A DNA stretch of 64,000 nucleotides. Source: Rahnella sp. AA (GTDB lineage Bacteria > Pseudomonadota > Gammaproteobacteria > Enterobacterales > Enterobacteriaceae). Positions 45,247-55,844 of the stretch are shown in pieces; within the stretch, counting starts at the first letter, position 1, and each line of letters starts with the position of its first letter. The stretch spans positions 27,247 to 91,246 of the forward strand of contig NZ_PITQ01000017.1 in NCBI RefSeq assembly GCF_002834385.1, read 5' to 3'. The position numbers and the translations under genes were made by a program. The notes beneath the pieces are model-generated. The model saw only the letters and a program-made list of their open reading frames with translations, had not been told where the DNA came from and did not search any database.

Positions 45247-46371
45247 TTACGGTGCGGTTTTATCCGCGTCCGGGTGGTTTTTCCCTTCTTCGATAAAGTC
45301 TTCGCCAATCATATCGGTATTATTCTGATGCTCGCGTCCGGAAAGAATATTCCAGCAGGCGATGAACAGGGCAGCAATCAGCGGACCGATAACAAAGCCG
45401 TTGATACCATAGACTTCCATCCCGCCCAGCGTGGTGATCAGAATGAGATAATCTGGCATTTTGGTGTCTTTGCCGACCAGCAACGGACGCAGAATGTTAT
45501 CGACCAGGCCGATAACTACGACGAAGAAGACGATGAGGAATATTCCCTGCCAGAGCATCCCGGAGGCGAAGAAGTAGATCGTAGCCGGGACCCAAATGAT
45601 CGCTGAACCGACTGCAGGAATAATCGACAGAAACGCCATCAGTGCGCCCCACAGCAGGCTGCCATCGAGCCCTGCAATGTAGAACGCCAGCCCGCCGAGT
45701 GCACCCTGAACGATCGCTACCACCACCGTGCCTTTCACCGTTGCGCGCGAAACGGCGGCAAACTTCATGAACAGATGATGCTTCACATGGCGGGAAAGCG
45801 GCAGGGCTTCCAGCGTCAGATTAACCAAATACGCGCCGTCTTTAATCAGGAAGAACAGGATATACAGCATGATGCCGAAACCAACGACAAATCCGAATGT
45901 GCTCTTACCAATCACGAAAACGCTGCCCGCCAGATACTGGCTTCCCTGTAATGCAACGTCTGAAAGTTTTTTCTGAATTTCAGGCGTGCTGTCTAAATTG
46001 TGGTCGGCGAGGAAATGACGTGCCCATCTTGGCAAATGATGAATGGTGTCGGATACCAGCGTTGGCAACTGTGATTCATTACCCTGAAGTTTTGTGTAAA
46101 CCGTATTGAATTCAATGGCCAGCGAAGAGGTAATAATCGCCAGCGGTGTGAAAACAATCAGACAAATGATCAGCACGGTCAGCAGTGAGATCAGGCCGTT
46201 GCGGTCACCGACTAATTGTTTCAGCCGGTTTTTCATCGGATTAAAAATGACCGCCAGAATAATCGCCCATAGTACGGAGGAATAGTAAGGCCTTAATACA
46301 TCCAGAAAGGCTAATGTCACAATGAAAAGGATCATAATAAAGAAACCCTTTGAAAACCCTTTAACAACCAT
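45247..46371 (-). CDS. AI-2E family membrane transporter
   Basis: 374 residues with about eight membrane segments. Typical blocks: L-Y-I-L-F-F-L-I-K-D-G, A-I-V-Q-G-A-L-G-G-L, F-L-S-I-I-P-A-V-G-S-A-I-I-W-V-P, and V-D-N-I-L-R-P-L-L-V-G. The C-terminus is acidic and cytosolic. The family includes TqsA and YdiK; this protein is not a close match to E. coli YdiK as I recall it. The substrate is unknown. Confidence 0.85.
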   Translation of the reverse strand: MVVKGFSKGFFIMILFIVTLAFLDVLRPYYSSVLWAIILAVIFNPMKNRLKQLVGDRNGLISLLTVLIICLIVFTPLAIITSSLAIEFNTVYTKLQGNESQLPTLVSDTIHHLPRWARHFLADHNLDSTPEIQKKLSDVALQGSQYLAGSVFVIGKSTFGFVVGFGIMLYILFFLIKDGAYLVNLTLEALPLSRHVKHHLFMKFAAVSRATVKGTVVVAIVQGALGGLAFYIAGLDGSLLWGALMAFLSIIPAVGSAIIWVPATIYFFASGMLWQGIFLIVFFVVVIGLVDNILRPLLVGKDTKMPDYLILITTLGGMEVYGINGFVIGPLIAALFIACWNILSGREHQNNTDMIGEDFIEEGKNHPDADKTAP

Positions 46372-46487
46372 ATCTCTTCCTCTGTTGATCCCTTTAGCCT
46401 TGGTAGCATAGAACTCATTGGCTGTTTTACAACTATCGGTCTTTTTTCGTTCAGCAGAGGTTTTTAATTTCTGCTGAAAAATCCCAT

Positions 46488-46513
46488 AAAAAAAAGCGCC
46501 CTGAGGCGCTTTT
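46488..46513 (-). terminator. terminator of dsbB
   Basis: AAAAGCGCC pairs with GGCGCTTTT around CTGA and, on the minus strand, is followed by eight T. Confidence 0.85.
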
Positions 46514-46532
46514 CTACTTCAGCCTGGCTGAA

Positions 46533-47063
46533 TTAACGGCCAAACAAATCGCGGCGTTTAGGTTTTACGAATTGGGCAATCAGAACCAAAATAGCGATAA
46601 CCATAAACACGCTGAAAATCACAACCAGCCATTCAGGCATGCCTAATGACAGGAATTCCCACTGTTTTTCTGCACAATCGCCACTGGCGATGAACATCCA
46701 CGGGAACCATTTATCCAGCGGCAGCCAGGTTGGGAAGCGGGCTGCAAAATCGCAGGTGGCAAACGGAGAAGGGTGCAACTGGATCATCGTGTGTTCCCAT
46801 GACAGCCGGATCCCTTCGTAAGCGCTGTAAAGCCAGATGAGGATACCGGCGTAGCGTAGCCAGGTGGCTGGTGCGATAGCGCCCACCAGGCCTGCAGCCA
46901 GGATACCCATCAAAGCGCAACGCTCATAAATACACATGACACAGGGTTTAAGTAACATCACGTGCTGGAAATACAATGCGACCAGCTCAAGGGCCAGTGC
47001 GGTCAGCGCCATCAGAAGCCATGCACCGCGGCCTTGTGAACAGCGGTTAAGATATTGCAACAT
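46533..47063 (-). CDS. dsbB: disulfide bond formation protein DsbB
   Basis: 176 residues from ATG 47063 ([12 protein letters not shown]). Redox pairs C41-V-M-C44 and C104/C130 are at the E. coli positions. Four membrane helices. It reoxidises DsbA and passes electrons to quinones at the inner membrane. A longer start at 47096 is not supported. It follows nhaB as in E. coli. Confidence 0.95.
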   Translation of the reverse strand: MLQYLNRCSQGRGAWLLMALTALALELVALYFQHVMLLKPCVMCIYERCALMGILAAGLVGAIAPATWLRYAGILIWLYSAYEGIRLSWEHTMIQLHPSPFATCDFAARFPTWLPLDKWFPWMFIASGDCAEKQWEFLSLGMPEWLVVIFSVFMVIAILVLIAQFVKPKRRDLFGR

Positions 47064-47245
47064 AGAAAAATTTTCCCTGCAGTTAGCGACTGACACGCAG
47101 TGTAAACCAATTGCACCCCGCTGCCAGCCTGTCAGAATAAATATTAGGTAAATAATTAATATAAATCGGACAATTCGACTTTAATTTCGCTTATTTTCTG
47201 GGTTGCAGGGAGTGCATGGAATGACTCACGCAATCCGGGCCCCGT

Positions 47246-48823
47246 TCAGTGCACCCGAATGACCTCATTGGCCGGTGGGAGGCTCAGCCAGCCCATATCG
47301 GTATACCACTGAGTCATATCCGGTAACAGGTATTGCACACACAGCAGACCGACCAGCGTCATTACGACGGTATAAGGTAATGCCATCCAGACCATCCGGC
47401 CATAAGACAGGCGGATCAGCGGGGCAAGAGCGGAAGTCAGCAGAAACAGGAACGCCGCCTGGCCGTTGGGTGTCGCCACCGAAGGCAGGTTCGTCCCGGT
47501 GTTAATGGCGACGGCCAGCATCTCAAACTGTTTCAGGTCAATCGCACCACTTTGCAGCGCAGACCGGGCTTCATTGATATAAACGGTGCCGACGAAAACA
47601 TTATCAGATACTGATGAAAGCAAACCATTGAACAAATAGAACAGGGACAGCTGGTTAGATGGCGCAGCCTGAAGCACGAAGTGAATAATCGGGCTGAACA
47701 GATGTTGTTCGACAATGACCGCGACAATGGCAAAGAAAACCGTCAGCAGGGCGGTAAAGGGCAGGGAATCCTGAAAAGCCTTGCCGATCGCATGCTCGTC
47801 GGTTATCCCGCAAAATGCCGTGGCGAAGATAATCACAGAAAGACCGATCAGGCCAACTTCTGCCAGATGGAAAGCCAGCGCGGCAATCAGCCAGACACCA
47901 ATCACTGCCTGAACGACCAGCCTGAGCTGCTCCTGGCGGGTTTTATTCTCACTGTTTTTTTGATCGAACGCCTTAAGGACGTCAAAAACAGGCTGCGGCA
48001 AGGGTGCGCCGTAACCAAACAGGCGGAAACGCTCAACCAGCGCACAAACAATAAAGCCGCAGATGAACACCGGTACGCTCACCGGTGACATGCGGATCAG
48101 AAAATCGGTGAACTGCCATCCGGCGGCTTTTGCGATGATCAGATTTTGTGGCTCACCGACCATCGTCATCACACCGCCCAGCGCCGTGCCAACACCCGCA
48201 TGCATCATCAGGCTGCGTAAGAATGCGCGAAACTGTTCAAGGATGGCCTGATGCTGCTGGCTGCCGGTAAATGACGTGTCATCATTCAGGTCGTCAAATT
48301 CAGACTTATTTGATGCTACGTTGTGGTAAATCGTATAAAAACCCACGGAGACGCTGATGACGACGGCAATAACGGTCAGGGCGTCAAGGAAGGCTGAAAG
48401 AAAGGCGGCGGCAAAACAGAACGCCAGGGAAAGGGCAATTTTATTGCGCAGATTCAGCAGCAGTTTAGTGAAAACCGTAAGAAGTAGCTGCTTCATGAAG
48501 TAAATGCCTGCGACCATGAAGATCAGCAACAGGATGACTTCCATGTTAGCTGAAATTTCTTCGCGGATACGGTCCGCGCTGGTCATGCCGATCATGACCG
48601 CTTCAATAGCCAGCAGGCCACCGGGTTGCAGCGGGTAACATTTAAGCGCCATACCCAGGGTGAAAATGAACTCGACGACCAGCAGCCAGCCGGCTAAAAA
48701 CGGGCTGACGAGAAAGAAAACCAGAGGATTAATAATGAGGAACGCCAGAACGGTGATTTTGTACCAATCAGGCGACTGCCCCAGAAAGTTTTTTATCAAT
48801 GCGCGAGTGAAGGCCGTTTCCAT
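47246..48823 (-). CDS. nhaB: Na+/H+ antiporter NhaB
   Basis: 525 residues with about 12 membrane segments. The family block [18 protein letters not shown] and a hydrophilic loop [11 protein letters not shown] near 175-185 are visible. It exchanges 3 H+ for 2 Na+ in E. coli. Divergent from fadR, followed by dsbB. Confidence 0.95.
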   Translation of the reverse strand: METAFTRALIKNFLGQSPDWYKITVLAFLIINPLVFFLVSPFLAGWLLVVEFIFTLGMALKCYPLQPGGLLAIEAVMIGMTSADRIREEISANMEVILLLIFMVAGIYFMKQLLLTVFTKLLLNLRNKIALSLAFCFAAAFLSAFLDALTVIAVVISVSVGFYTIYHNVASNKSEFDDLNDDTSFTGSQQHQAILEQFRAFLRSLMMHAGVGTALGGVMTMVGEPQNLIIAKAAGWQFTDFLIRMSPVSVPVFICGFIVCALVERFRLFGYGAPLPQPVFDVLKAFDQKNSENKTRQEQLRLVVQAVIGVWLIAALAFHLAEVGLIGLSVIIFATAFCGITDEHAIGKAFQDSLPFTALLTVFFAIVAVIVEQHLFSPIIHFVLQAAPSNQLSLFYLFNGLLSSVSDNVFVGTVYINEARSALQSGAIDLKQFEMLAVAINTGTNLPSVATPNGQAAFLFLLTSALAPLIRLSYGRMVWMALPYTVVMTLVGLLCVQYLLPDMTQWYTDMGWLSLPPANEVIRVH

Positions 48824-49007
48824 AATATCCGGGGATCCCTTGTGTGTAATTTACTGATGTATCAAAAAGATAGACCAGTTTAATCTTCCGGTCAGAATTA
48901 TCCACCTGAAAGGCTGGGAATGTAACGCCTTAAGAAATTTGGAATTCTGCCAACCCCGGCACAGTTTCAACATTAGTTCCTTCCGGGCGCTATAACAGGG
49001 GATTTTC

Positions 49008-49024
49008 ATCTGGTATGATGAGCT
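49008..49024. promoter_or_regulatory. FadR-operator-like site between nhaB and fadR
   Basis: ATCTGGTATGATGAGCT differs at only two of 17 positions from the E. coli fadD FadR site as I recall it (AGCTGGTATGATGAGTT). It contains TGGTATGAT, a good extended -10 element for fadR transcription, so FadR bound here would block its own promoter. Confidence 0.6.
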
Positions 49025-49067
49025 CATCTGCATCTCTAATAAAAGCCACACACGGAACGACACAAAC

Positions 49068-49787
49068 ATGGTTATTAAGGCACAAAGTCCTGCCGGTTTT
49101 GCCGAAGAGTACATCATCGAAAGTATCTGGAACAGCCGCTTCCCGCCTGGCTCGATTTTGCCAGCCGAGAGAGAGCTTTCAGAACTCATTGGCGTTACCC
49201 GAACCACATTGCGTGAAGTGTTACAACGGCTTGCGCGGGATGGATGGTTGACCATTCAGCACGGTAAACCGACTAAAGTGAATAATTTCTGGGAGACATC
49301 AGGTCTGAACATCCTGGAAACGCTGGCGCGTCTGGATCACGACAGCGTCCCGCAGCTGATTGATAATCTGTTGTCAGTCCGTACCAATATCGCGACCATT
49401 TTTATCCGTAAGGCGATGCGCACCAATCCGGAAGAAACCCAGCAGGTGCTGGCGAAAGCGACTGAGGTTGAAGACCACGCGGAAGCCTTTACGGCGCTGG
49501 ACTACGGCATTTTTCGTGGTCTGGCTTTTGCTTCAGGCAATCCCATTTACGGCCTGATTATCAACGGATTACGCGGCCTTTATACCCGCGTCGGGCGCTA
49601 TTACTTCTCGAATCCGGAAGCGCGTAAACTGGCGATCACCTTCTATAAAAAGCTGTCTGATATTTGCCACGAAAAAAGCTACGAACAGATTGTCGATTGT
49701 GTGCGCAATTATGGTCGTCAGAGTGGTGAAATCTGGCACAGCATGCAGGGGGCCATGCCCGGTGATTTAACGGATCAAAAAAGATAA
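49068..49787 (+). CDS. fadR: fatty acid metabolism regulator FadR
   Basis: 239 residues, identical in length to E. coli FadR. GntR-type winged HTH at about 1-75 ([27 protein letters not shown]), then the acyl-CoA-binding FCD-type domain. It represses fad genes and activates fabA/fabB; long-chain acyl-CoA releases it. A plausible operator overlaps its promoter. Terminates between two convergent genes. Confidence 0.96.
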   Translation: MVIKAQSPAGFAEEYIIESIWNSRFPPGSILPAERELSELIGVTRTTLREVLQRLARDGWLTIQHGKPTKVNNFWETSGLNILETLARLDHDSVPQLIDNLLSVRTNIATIFIRKAMRTNPEETQQVLAKATEVEDHAEAFTALDYGIFRGLAFASGNPIYGLIINGLRGLYTRVGRYYFSNPEARKLAITFYKKLSDICHEKSYEQIVDCVRNYGRQSGEIWHSMQGAMPGDLTDQKR

Positions 49788-49803
49788 GGGATCCGCTAAA
49801 CGA

Positions 49804-49827
49804 AAAGGGCGCTGAGCGCCCTTTTTT
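49804..49827. terminator. bidirectional terminator between fadR and ycgB
   Basis: AAAGGGCGC pairs with GCGCCCTTT around TGA, with A- and T-rich flanks on either side. Confidence 0.9.
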
Positions 49828-49848
49828 AATGCCTGAAAATGCAGAAAG

Positions 49849-51384
49849 TTACAGAGGTGCAGGGCGGGGCGGGCAGCGTTCCAGTAATTCTACACTGCCG
49901 TCTTCATTGAGTTGCTCAATAAAGACATCGAACCCCCACAGGCGGTGGACATGTTTCATCACTTCACGACGGCTTTTATCCAGCGGTGCGCGATCTTGCG
50001 GAATATAGCGCAACGTTAGCGAACGGTCCCCCCGTAAATCGACATTCCATACCTGAATATTGGGTTCGTGGTTGCTCAGATTGTACTGCGCCGACAGTTC
50101 CTGACGGATAGCGCGGTAACCTTCTTCGTTGTGGATTGCGGCGATCTCCAGATAGTTATTGTGATCATCATCGAGCACGGTAAACAGACGGAAATCACGC
50201 ATGACTTTTGGCGACAGGAACTGGCTGATAAAGCTTTCATCTTTGAAATCACGCATCGCAAAATGCAGCGTTTCCAGCCAGTCTGAACCGGCGATATCCG
50301 GGAACCAGTATTTATCTTCTTCCGTCGGTTCCTGACAAATACGCTTAATGTCCTGCATCATTGCAAAACCCAATGCATACGGGTTTATGCCACTGTAATA
50401 CGGGCTGTTATACGGTGGCTGGTAGACCACATTGGTATGGCTGTGCAGAAACTCTAAGATGAAGCGATCCGATACTTTTCCTTCATCATAAAGATGGTTC
50501 AGTATGGTGTAGTGCCAGAATGTCGCCCAGCCTTCATTCATGACCTGAGTTTGTTTTTGCGGATAAAAATACTGGCTGATTTTACGCACTATACGCAAAA
50601 TTTCGCGCTGCCAGGATTCCAGCAGAGGCGCATTTTTTTCCATGAAATACAGCAGATTTTCCTGGGGTTCTGAAGGGAAGCGACGCGCCTGTTCCGGTGC
50701 ATCGACGCTGTCTTTTCGTGGCAAAGTTTTCCACAGGGAATTTACCTGACTTTGCAGGTATTCTTCACGACTTTTTTGCCGCGCAAGCTCCTCCTGCAGT
50801 GAAATTTTTTGCGGACGTTTGTACCGGTCAACGCCGTAATTCATCAGGGCGTGGCACGAATCAAGCAGGCGCTCGACTTCATCGACACCGTAACGTTCCT
50901 CGCATTCGCTGATATAGCGCTTGGCGAACAGCAGGTAGTCGACAATAGAGCTGGCGTCTGTCCAGCTTTTAAACAGGTAGTTATTTTTGAAGAAAGAGTT
51001 ATGCCCGTAGCAGGCATGCGCCATGACCAGCGCCTGCATGGTGATGGTATTTTCTTCCATCAGATAGGCGATACACGGGTTGGAGTTGATGACGATTTCA
51101 TACGCCAGCCCCTGTTGCCCGTGCTTATACAGCTGTTCGGTTTCAATGAATTTCTTACCGAACGACCAGTGAGTGTAATTGATTGGCATGCCAATGCTGG
51201 AATAGGCATCCATCATTTGTTCAGAAGTGATGATCTCGATTTGATGCGGATAAGTATCCAGCCGGTAAGACTTGGCTACTCTGTCGATTTCTTCGAGATA
51301 GGTCTGCAATAGCTCAAACGTCCAGTCCGGTCCATCGCTAAGACGTTTGTCCTCAGTTTTTTGCTTTTGGGTCACTGTCGTCAT
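49849..51384 (-). CDS. ycgB: SpoVR family protein YcgB
   Basis: 511 residues from ATG 51384. The SpoVR family blocks include H-Q-I-E-I-I-T-S-E-Q-M-M, A-H-A-C-Y-G-H-N-S-F-F-K-N-N, N-E-G-W-A-T-F-W-H-Y, and N-P-Y-A-L-G-F-A-M-M. Cytosolic. In E. coli ycgB belongs to the sigma-S regulon; in Bacillus SpoVR affects the spore cortex. Molecular role uncertain. Convergent with fadR. Confidence 0.93.
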   Translation of the reverse strand: MTTVTQKQKTEDKRLSDGPDWTFELLQTYLEEIDRVAKSYRLDTYPHQIEIITSEQMMDAYSSIGMPINYTHWSFGKKFIETEQLYKHGQQGLAYEIVINSNPCIAYLMEENTITMQALVMAHACYGHNSFFKNNYLFKSWTDASSIVDYLLFAKRYISECEERYGVDEVERLLDSCHALMNYGVDRYKRPQKISLQEELARQKSREEYLQSQVNSLWKTLPRKDSVDAPEQARRFPSEPQENLLYFMEKNAPLLESWQREILRIVRKISQYFYPQKQTQVMNEGWATFWHYTILNHLYDEGKVSDRFILEFLHSHTNVVYQPPYNSPYYSGINPYALGFAMMQDIKRICQEPTEEDKYWFPDIAGSDWLETLHFAMRDFKDESFISQFLSPKVMRDFRLFTVLDDDHNNYLEIAAIHNEEGYRAIRQELSAQYNLSNHEPNIQVWNVDLRGDRSLTLRYIPQDRAPLDKSRREVMKHVHRLWGFDVFIEQLNEDGSVELLERCPPRPAPL

Positions 51385-51572
51385 AAGCCGCACCCTCATT
51401 CAGTTATGGACGCTACAGAGTGTTTGATTCACAACCTTTTCTTAAGATTTCGCACGTCCATTGATAATCGTAGCTCAATCTGAGTGTGCTGTTAGATAAA
51501 CACCATGAATCCATTCCTGATCAAATCTATATCCTTAAGGAAAGGCACTGTCAATCAGCAGGAAATGAAGAA

Positions 51573-51601
51573 CCCAAAGCCCTGCACAGCAAGGCTTTGG
51601 G
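51573..51601 (-). terminator. hairpin after the hydrolase gene
   Basis: CCCAAAGCC (51573-51581) pairs perfectly with GGCTTTGGG (51593-51601) around an 11-base loop. The T-run on the minus strand is short. Likely 3' end of the hydrolase transcript. Confidence 0.5.
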
Positions 51602-51638
51602 AGGAAGGAATTCAGAATCAGGGAAAACAACCGGGGAG

Positions 51639-52469
51639 CTAATTGCGGATAAATTCTAATAAATCGTGGTTGATCTGATCTTTATGCGTGCTGCACAGCC
51701 CGTGAGAAGCGCCAGGGTAGACTTTGCTTTTCCCGTCAGGCAGTAACTTCAACGCGGCTTCGCTCGAAGAAACCGGCGGGACAATCTGGTCATCATCGCC
51801 ATAGATCACAAGCGTAGGGATCGTCATCTTTTTCAGGTCTTCGCGCTGATCCGTTTCAGAGAAGGCTTTAACACAATCATAAAGTGCTTTTATTGAACCC
51901 TGCATGCCCTGACGCCAGAAACTTTCACGCAAGCCTTCCGATACGGCAGCTCCCGGGCGGTTAAAGCCGTAGAACGCATCCGGCAAATCCAGGAAGAACT
52001 GAGAGCGGTCTTTCTGGACACCGTCACGAATACCATCGAAAACGGAGAGCGGTAATCCGTCAGGATTGAAATCGGTTTTCAGCATAATCGGCGGTACTGC
52101 ACCAATGAGTACAGCTTTTGCTACACGTGAAGTGCCATGGCGTCCGATATAACGGGCTACTTCGCCGCCACCGGTGGAATGCCCGACGTGTACGGCATCT
52201 TTAAGATCCAGATAAGCGGTGAGTTCGGCCACGTCATCCCCGTATTGATCCATATTATTGCCTTCCCAGCTCTGGGAAGAGCGTCCGTGCCCGCGACGGT
52301 CGTGCGCAATGACACGATAGCCATTGTTTGCCAGAAACAGCATCTGGTCCTCGAACGCATCCGATGACAACGGCCAGCCGTGGCTGAAGACAACGGGCTG
52401 ACCGCTTCCCCAGTCCTTATAAAACAGCTGAGTGCCATCTTTAAGTTTCAGAAAGTTTGAGTTGTTCAC
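51639..52469 (-). CDS. alpha/beta hydrolase, non-heme chloroperoxidase/arylesterase-like
   Basis: 276 residues. Nucleophile elbow G-H-S-T-G-G-G-E near residue 98, acid in G-D-D-D-Q-I-V-P near 230, and histidine in A-S-H-G-L-C near 255. [10 protein letters not shown] forms the oxyanion hole. Residues fit the cofactor-free haloperoxidase/esterase group. Natural substrate unknown. Single gene in a strand-switching region. Confidence 0.85.
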   Translation of the reverse strand: MNNSNFLKLKDGTQLFYKDWGSGQPVVFSHGWPLSSDAFEDQMLFLANNGYRVIAHDRRGHGRSSQSWEGNNMDQYGDDVAELTAYLDLKDAVHVGHSTGGGEVARYIGRHGTSRVAKAVLIGAVPPIMLKTDFNPDGLPLSVFDGIRDGVQKDRSQFFLDLPDAFYGFNRPGAAVSEGLRESFWRQGMQGSIKALYDCVKAFSETDQREDLKKMTIPTLVIYGDDDQIVPPVSSSEAALKLLPDGKSKVYPGASHGLCSTHKDQINHDLLEFIRN

Positions 52470-52696
52470 ATGGACTCCTTATCGCGGAAAAGAGAGGTTC
52501 AGAATGAATCCCACGAAGTGTAGGTTACATATTGAGCGATAGCGATGTGCATCACATTTTTTGGCTGGCAACTCAGGCGGACACCTGCAGCTAATTAAAC
52601 CTGATAATTAGCAGGGTTTGTATATTGAAAGCTGATTTTTACAGGTATAGCATTTGTTCGCTGTTGTTTGTTATTGATGCTTAAGGAGGTCAGAAA

Positions 52697-52915
52697 ATGG
52701 CAAATACCTTTACTTATGACAGATATAGAAACCGGATCGGCCAGGGCACCCGCGTTATGGATGCTGAAACGGGCGTGACGGGTAAAATTGCCGCGTTTCG
52801 TGTGAAAAGCGGTTCCCCCGAAGAACTTCGCCGGGAAAATTGTGTGGAGCTGGAAGGGCAAAAAGGCCTGTTCAAACCCGTCTCTCTGATGAGACTGGAA
52901 TCTGCAACTGCCTGA
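52697..52915 (+). CDS. conserved small protein of unknown function
   Basis: 72 residues with a perfect AAGGAGG ribosome site nine bases before the ATG. Composition is beta-rich and basic (R-N-R-I-G-Q-G-T-R-V-M-D, T-G-K-I-A-A-F-R-V-K-S-G). There is no signal peptide or membrane segment. A good terminator follows at 52948. The family is not recognised. A strong ribosome site and own terminator suggest high expression. Confidence 0.65.
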   Translation: MANTFTYDRYRNRIGQGTRVMDAETGVTGKIAAFRVKSGSPEELRRENCVELEGQKGLFKPVSLMRLESATA

Positions 52916-52947
52916 GAAGTCCGCTCTTCACGCCAGCCCGGCACAGC

Positions 52948-52974
52948 CAAAGGCCACCGTTAAGGGTGGCCTTC
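52948..52974 (+). terminator. terminator after the small protein gene
   Basis: AAAGGCCACC pairs with GGTGGCCTT around GTTAAG, followed by a short T-rich stretch. Confidence 0.7.
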
Positions 52975-53386
52975 ATGTTTTCAAGCCAACAATACACTTT
53001 ATAAACCCCCGCAAGCCTGGAAAGGAAAGCGCCGTACATTCCCTGAGGGAATGCCACGCGTGCGACTATTTTTAGTTTTTTATTCTGATTTGTTGATTAA
53101 TTTAAAGAATAAATGACTGCATAAAAAGCCGCTTTGCCACTCGTCATGCATGGTGACAGCAATGCTGTCATTGACATCATAAAACCATAATTTTCTCACA
53201 TGAAAGCCTGAATGTTGCGGGTTATCGTTATTTATTTCTGGCTATTGAAAAAAATGCTGTCATAGACGATAAATAATTGTGAAACAACTCACGGTTATGA
53301 ATGCCTGTGTTGGCGATTTTTATCAGGCAGGTTAATTTCCTGTCATCAGAATATTATGCTTTGTTTTGTCGTGGAGTGGAGTCGAT
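52975..53386. promoter_or_regulatory. dadA upstream region with repeated palindromic motif
   Basis: AT-rich region without a gene. TGACAGCA-A-TGCTGTCA (53154-53170) is a perfect 17-base palindrome. Its right half recurs at 53253-53268 as AATGCTGTCATAGAC, against AATGCTGTCATTGAC at 53161-53175. The two copies lie about 92 bases apart, which suggests paired operators. E. coli dadAX is controlled by Lrp and CRP, but these motifs resemble neither clearly. Confidence 0.5.
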
Positions 53387-54688
53387 ATGCGTGTGGTGAT
53401 TTTAGGCAGTGGTGTGGTCGGTGTCGCCAGTGCATGGTATCTGGCCAAAGCGGGTCATCAGGTGACGGTTATCGATCGTCAGTCCGGCCCGGCAGAAGAA
53501 ACCAGCGCAGGTAATGCAGGGCAGATCTCACCGGGCTACGCCGCACCGTGGGCGGCGCCGGGGGTTCCTGTCAAGGCCGTCAAATGGATGTTTCAGAAGC
53601 ATGCGCCTTTGGCCATCCGCCTTGACGGGACACAGTTCCAGCTGAAATGGATGTGGCAAATGTTGCGTAACTGCAATATGGACCACTATCAGACCAACAA
53701 AAGCCGCATGGTACGTCTCGCGGAGTACAGCCGTGACTGCATGAAGGCGCTGCGTGAAAATACCGGCATTCAGTATGAAGGGCGTCAGGGCGGCACGTTA
53801 CAGCTGTTCCGAACTGCACAGCAGTTTGACAGTGCGGCGAAGGATATCGCGGTGCTCGAAGACGCCGGCGTGCCGTATCAGTTGCTGGAGTCCGGCCAGC
53901 TGGCGAGCGCAGAGCCTGCGCTGGCTCAGGTCGCGCACAAGCTGACCGGTGGCCTGCGTTTGCCGAATGATGAAACCGGCGACTGCCAGATGTTTACCCG
54001 CAAACTGGCTGAAATGGCTCGCCAGGCAGGTGTGATATTCGAATTCAACCGCACCGTCGATAAATTACTGGTGGAAAACGGCGAAATCACCGGTGTGCAG
54101 TGCGGTGATGAGCTCGTGAAAGCCGACGCTTATGTGGTGGCATTCGGGTCTTATTCCACAGCGTTGCTGGCCGATTTGGTGTCCATTCCGGTTTACCCGC
54201 TGAAAGGCTATTCACTGACCATTCCGATTACCGACCCCGCTTCGGCGCCGGTATCTACCGTGCTCGATGAAACTTATAAAATTGCGATAACCCGTTTTGA
54301 CGATCGCATTCGTGTTGGCGGTATGGCCGAGATTGTGGGGTTCAACCTTAAACTGGCGCAGGCGCGCCGCGAAACACTGGAAATGGTGGTGAAAGACCTT
54401 TATCCAAACGGCGGCAACGTGGAACAGGCAACATTCTGGACAGGTCTGCGGCCGATGACGCCGGACGGTACGCCGATTGTCGGGCGTACACGCCTTAAAA
54501 ATCTTTATCTCAATACCGGGCATGGCACGCTGGGCTGGACAATGGCCTGCGGTTCAGGGCAACTGCTGTCGGATATTATATCCGGCGTGACACCGGCAAT
54601 CCCTTCGGACGATTTGTCCGTTGAGCGCTACAGCCCTGATTTTATCGCCCGTCCGGCCGGACCGCATAAAATGCATCCGGTCGGCTGA
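53387..54688 (+). CDS. dadA: D-amino acid dehydrogenase DadA
   Basis: 433 residues from ATG 53387 ([13 protein letters not shown]), with GGAG upstream. FAD-binding [10 protein letters not shown] near 7-16 and the C-terminal [10 protein letters not shown] block are present. It oxidises D-alanine to pyruvate at the inner membrane, passing electrons to quinones. Followed by dadX after 76 bases, the usual alanine catabolism operon. Confidence 0.96.
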   Translation: MRVVILGSGVVGVASAWYLAKAGHQVTVIDRQSGPAEETSAGNAGQISPGYAAPWAAPGVPVKAVKWMFQKHAPLAIRLDGTQFQLKWMWQMLRNCNMDHYQTNKSRMVRLAEYSRDCMKALRENTGIQYEGRQGGTLQLFRTAQQFDSAAKDIAVLEDAGVPYQLLESGQLASAEPALAQVAHKLTGGLRLPNDETGDCQMFTRKLAEMARQAGVIFEFNRTVDKLLVENGEITGVQCGDELVKADAYVVAFGSYSTALLADLVSIPVYPLKGYSLTIPITDPASAPVSTVLDETYKIAITRFDDRIRVGGMAEIVGFNLKLAQARRETLEMVVKDLYPNGGNVEQATFWTGLRPMTPDGTPIVGRTRLKNLYLNTGHGTLGWTMACGSGQLLSDIISGVTPAIPSDDLSVERYSPDFIARPAGPHKMHPVG

Positions 54689-54764
54689 GCCTGCTGCCAA
54701 TTTCCGCCCGGGTACAGCGTCTTATGCGGCCCGGGCGTCATCTTATTTTTTTGCCGGAGCTGGT

Positions 54765-55838
54765 ATGCCTCGCCCGATTTCAGCCACATTATCTTTGTCC
54801 GCGTTAACTCAAAACCTGAACACTATCCGCGGATATGCACCTCACAGCAAAGTCTGGTCGGTAGTGAAAGCCAACGGCTACGGCCACGGTATTTCACGTA
54901 TCTGGAAAAGCTTGTCTGCCACTGATGGTTTTGCATTGCTTGATTTTAACGAGGCGGTTTTACTGCGTGAGTCCGGCTGGCGCGGGCCGATACTGCTGCT
55001 TGAAGGGTTCTTCAGCGCGAAGGATCTGGCTATCGTGGATAAGTACCGGCTGACCACTGCGGTACATAGCGAGTGGCAGATTAAAGCATTGGCAGAAGCA
55101 CAGTTCACCCGGCCGGTGGATGTTTACCTGAAGGTCAACAGCGGGATGAACCGTTTGGGGTTTGCGCCCGCGTGCGCCGGTGCCGCATGGCAGCAGTTGC
55201 GTGAACTGAAGCAGGTGGGCGAAATCACACTGATGAGCCATTTTGCTACCGCCGACAGTGTTGAAGGCGTAGATGCGCAGATGGCCGCGATTAACCTGGC
55301 AGGGCAGAACATCCGTGCTCCACGTTGTCTGGCCAACTCTGCGGCCACGCTCTGGCATCCGCATACGCATTATGACTGGATCCGTCCGGGGATTATTCTT
55401 TATGGCGCGTCACCCAGCGGCGAATGGAAGGATATCGAAAATAGCGGACTAAAGCCGGTGATGACGCTGAAAAGCGAGCTGATTGCCGTTCAGGAACTTA
55501 ACGCGGGCGATCGCGTGGGCTACGGCGGACGCTACAGCGTCGCAGGGCCACAGCGCATCGGCGTTGTGGCCTGTGGTTATGCTGACGGGTATCCGCGACA
55601 TGCACCTTCCGGCACGCCGGTTTGGGTCGACGGTGTGATAACAAAAACGGTGGGTACGGTGTCAATGGACATGCTGGCGGTGGATTTAACGCCGTGTCAG
55701 CACGCACAAATTGGTTCACCGGTCGAACTGTGGGGCGGGTATTTGCCGGTCGACGCGGTGGCGGCCGCCGCCGGTACGCTGGGCTACGAACTGCTGAGTG
55801 CGCTCGCACCGCGCGTACCGGTGACTACCGTCGGGTAA
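54765..55838 (+). CDS. dadX: catabolic alanine racemase DadX
   Basis: 357 residues from ATG 54765 (M-P-R-P-I-S-A-T-L), with CCGGAG upstream. PLP lysine K35 in V-V-K-A-N-G-Y-G-H-G and the active-site tyrosine in R-V-G-Y-G-G-R-Y-S. It converts L- to D-alanine for DadA. It is close in length to E. coli DadX (356). Convergent with the MFS gene, six bases apart. Confidence 0.96.
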   Translation: MPRPISATLSLSALTQNLNTIRGYAPHSKVWSVVKANGYGHGISRIWKSLSATDGFALLDFNEAVLLRESGWRGPILLLEGFFSAKDLAIVDKYRLTTAVHSEWQIKALAEAQFTRPVDVYLKVNSGMNRLGFAPACAGAAWQQLRELKQVGEITLMSHFATADSVEGVDAQMAAINLAGQNIRAPRCLANSAATLWHPHTHYDWIRPGIILYGASPSGEWKDIENSGLKPVMTLKSELIAVQELNAGDRVGYGGRYSVAGPQRIGVVACGYADGYPRHAPSGTPVWVDGVITKTVGTVSMDMLAVDLTPCQHAQIGSPVELWGGYLPVDAVAAAAGTLGYELLSALAPRVPVTTVG

Positions 55839-55844
55839 CGGCTT

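Noticed and set aside
46450..46478. Inverted repeat TTCAGCAGA/TCTGCTGAA as terminator
   Set aside because: No T-run on either strand; the clear dsbB terminator is at 46488-46513.
45247..46532. Known small RNA rprA next to a ydiK-like gene
   Set aside because: The sequence upstream does not resemble RprA, and the transporter is not a close YdiK match.
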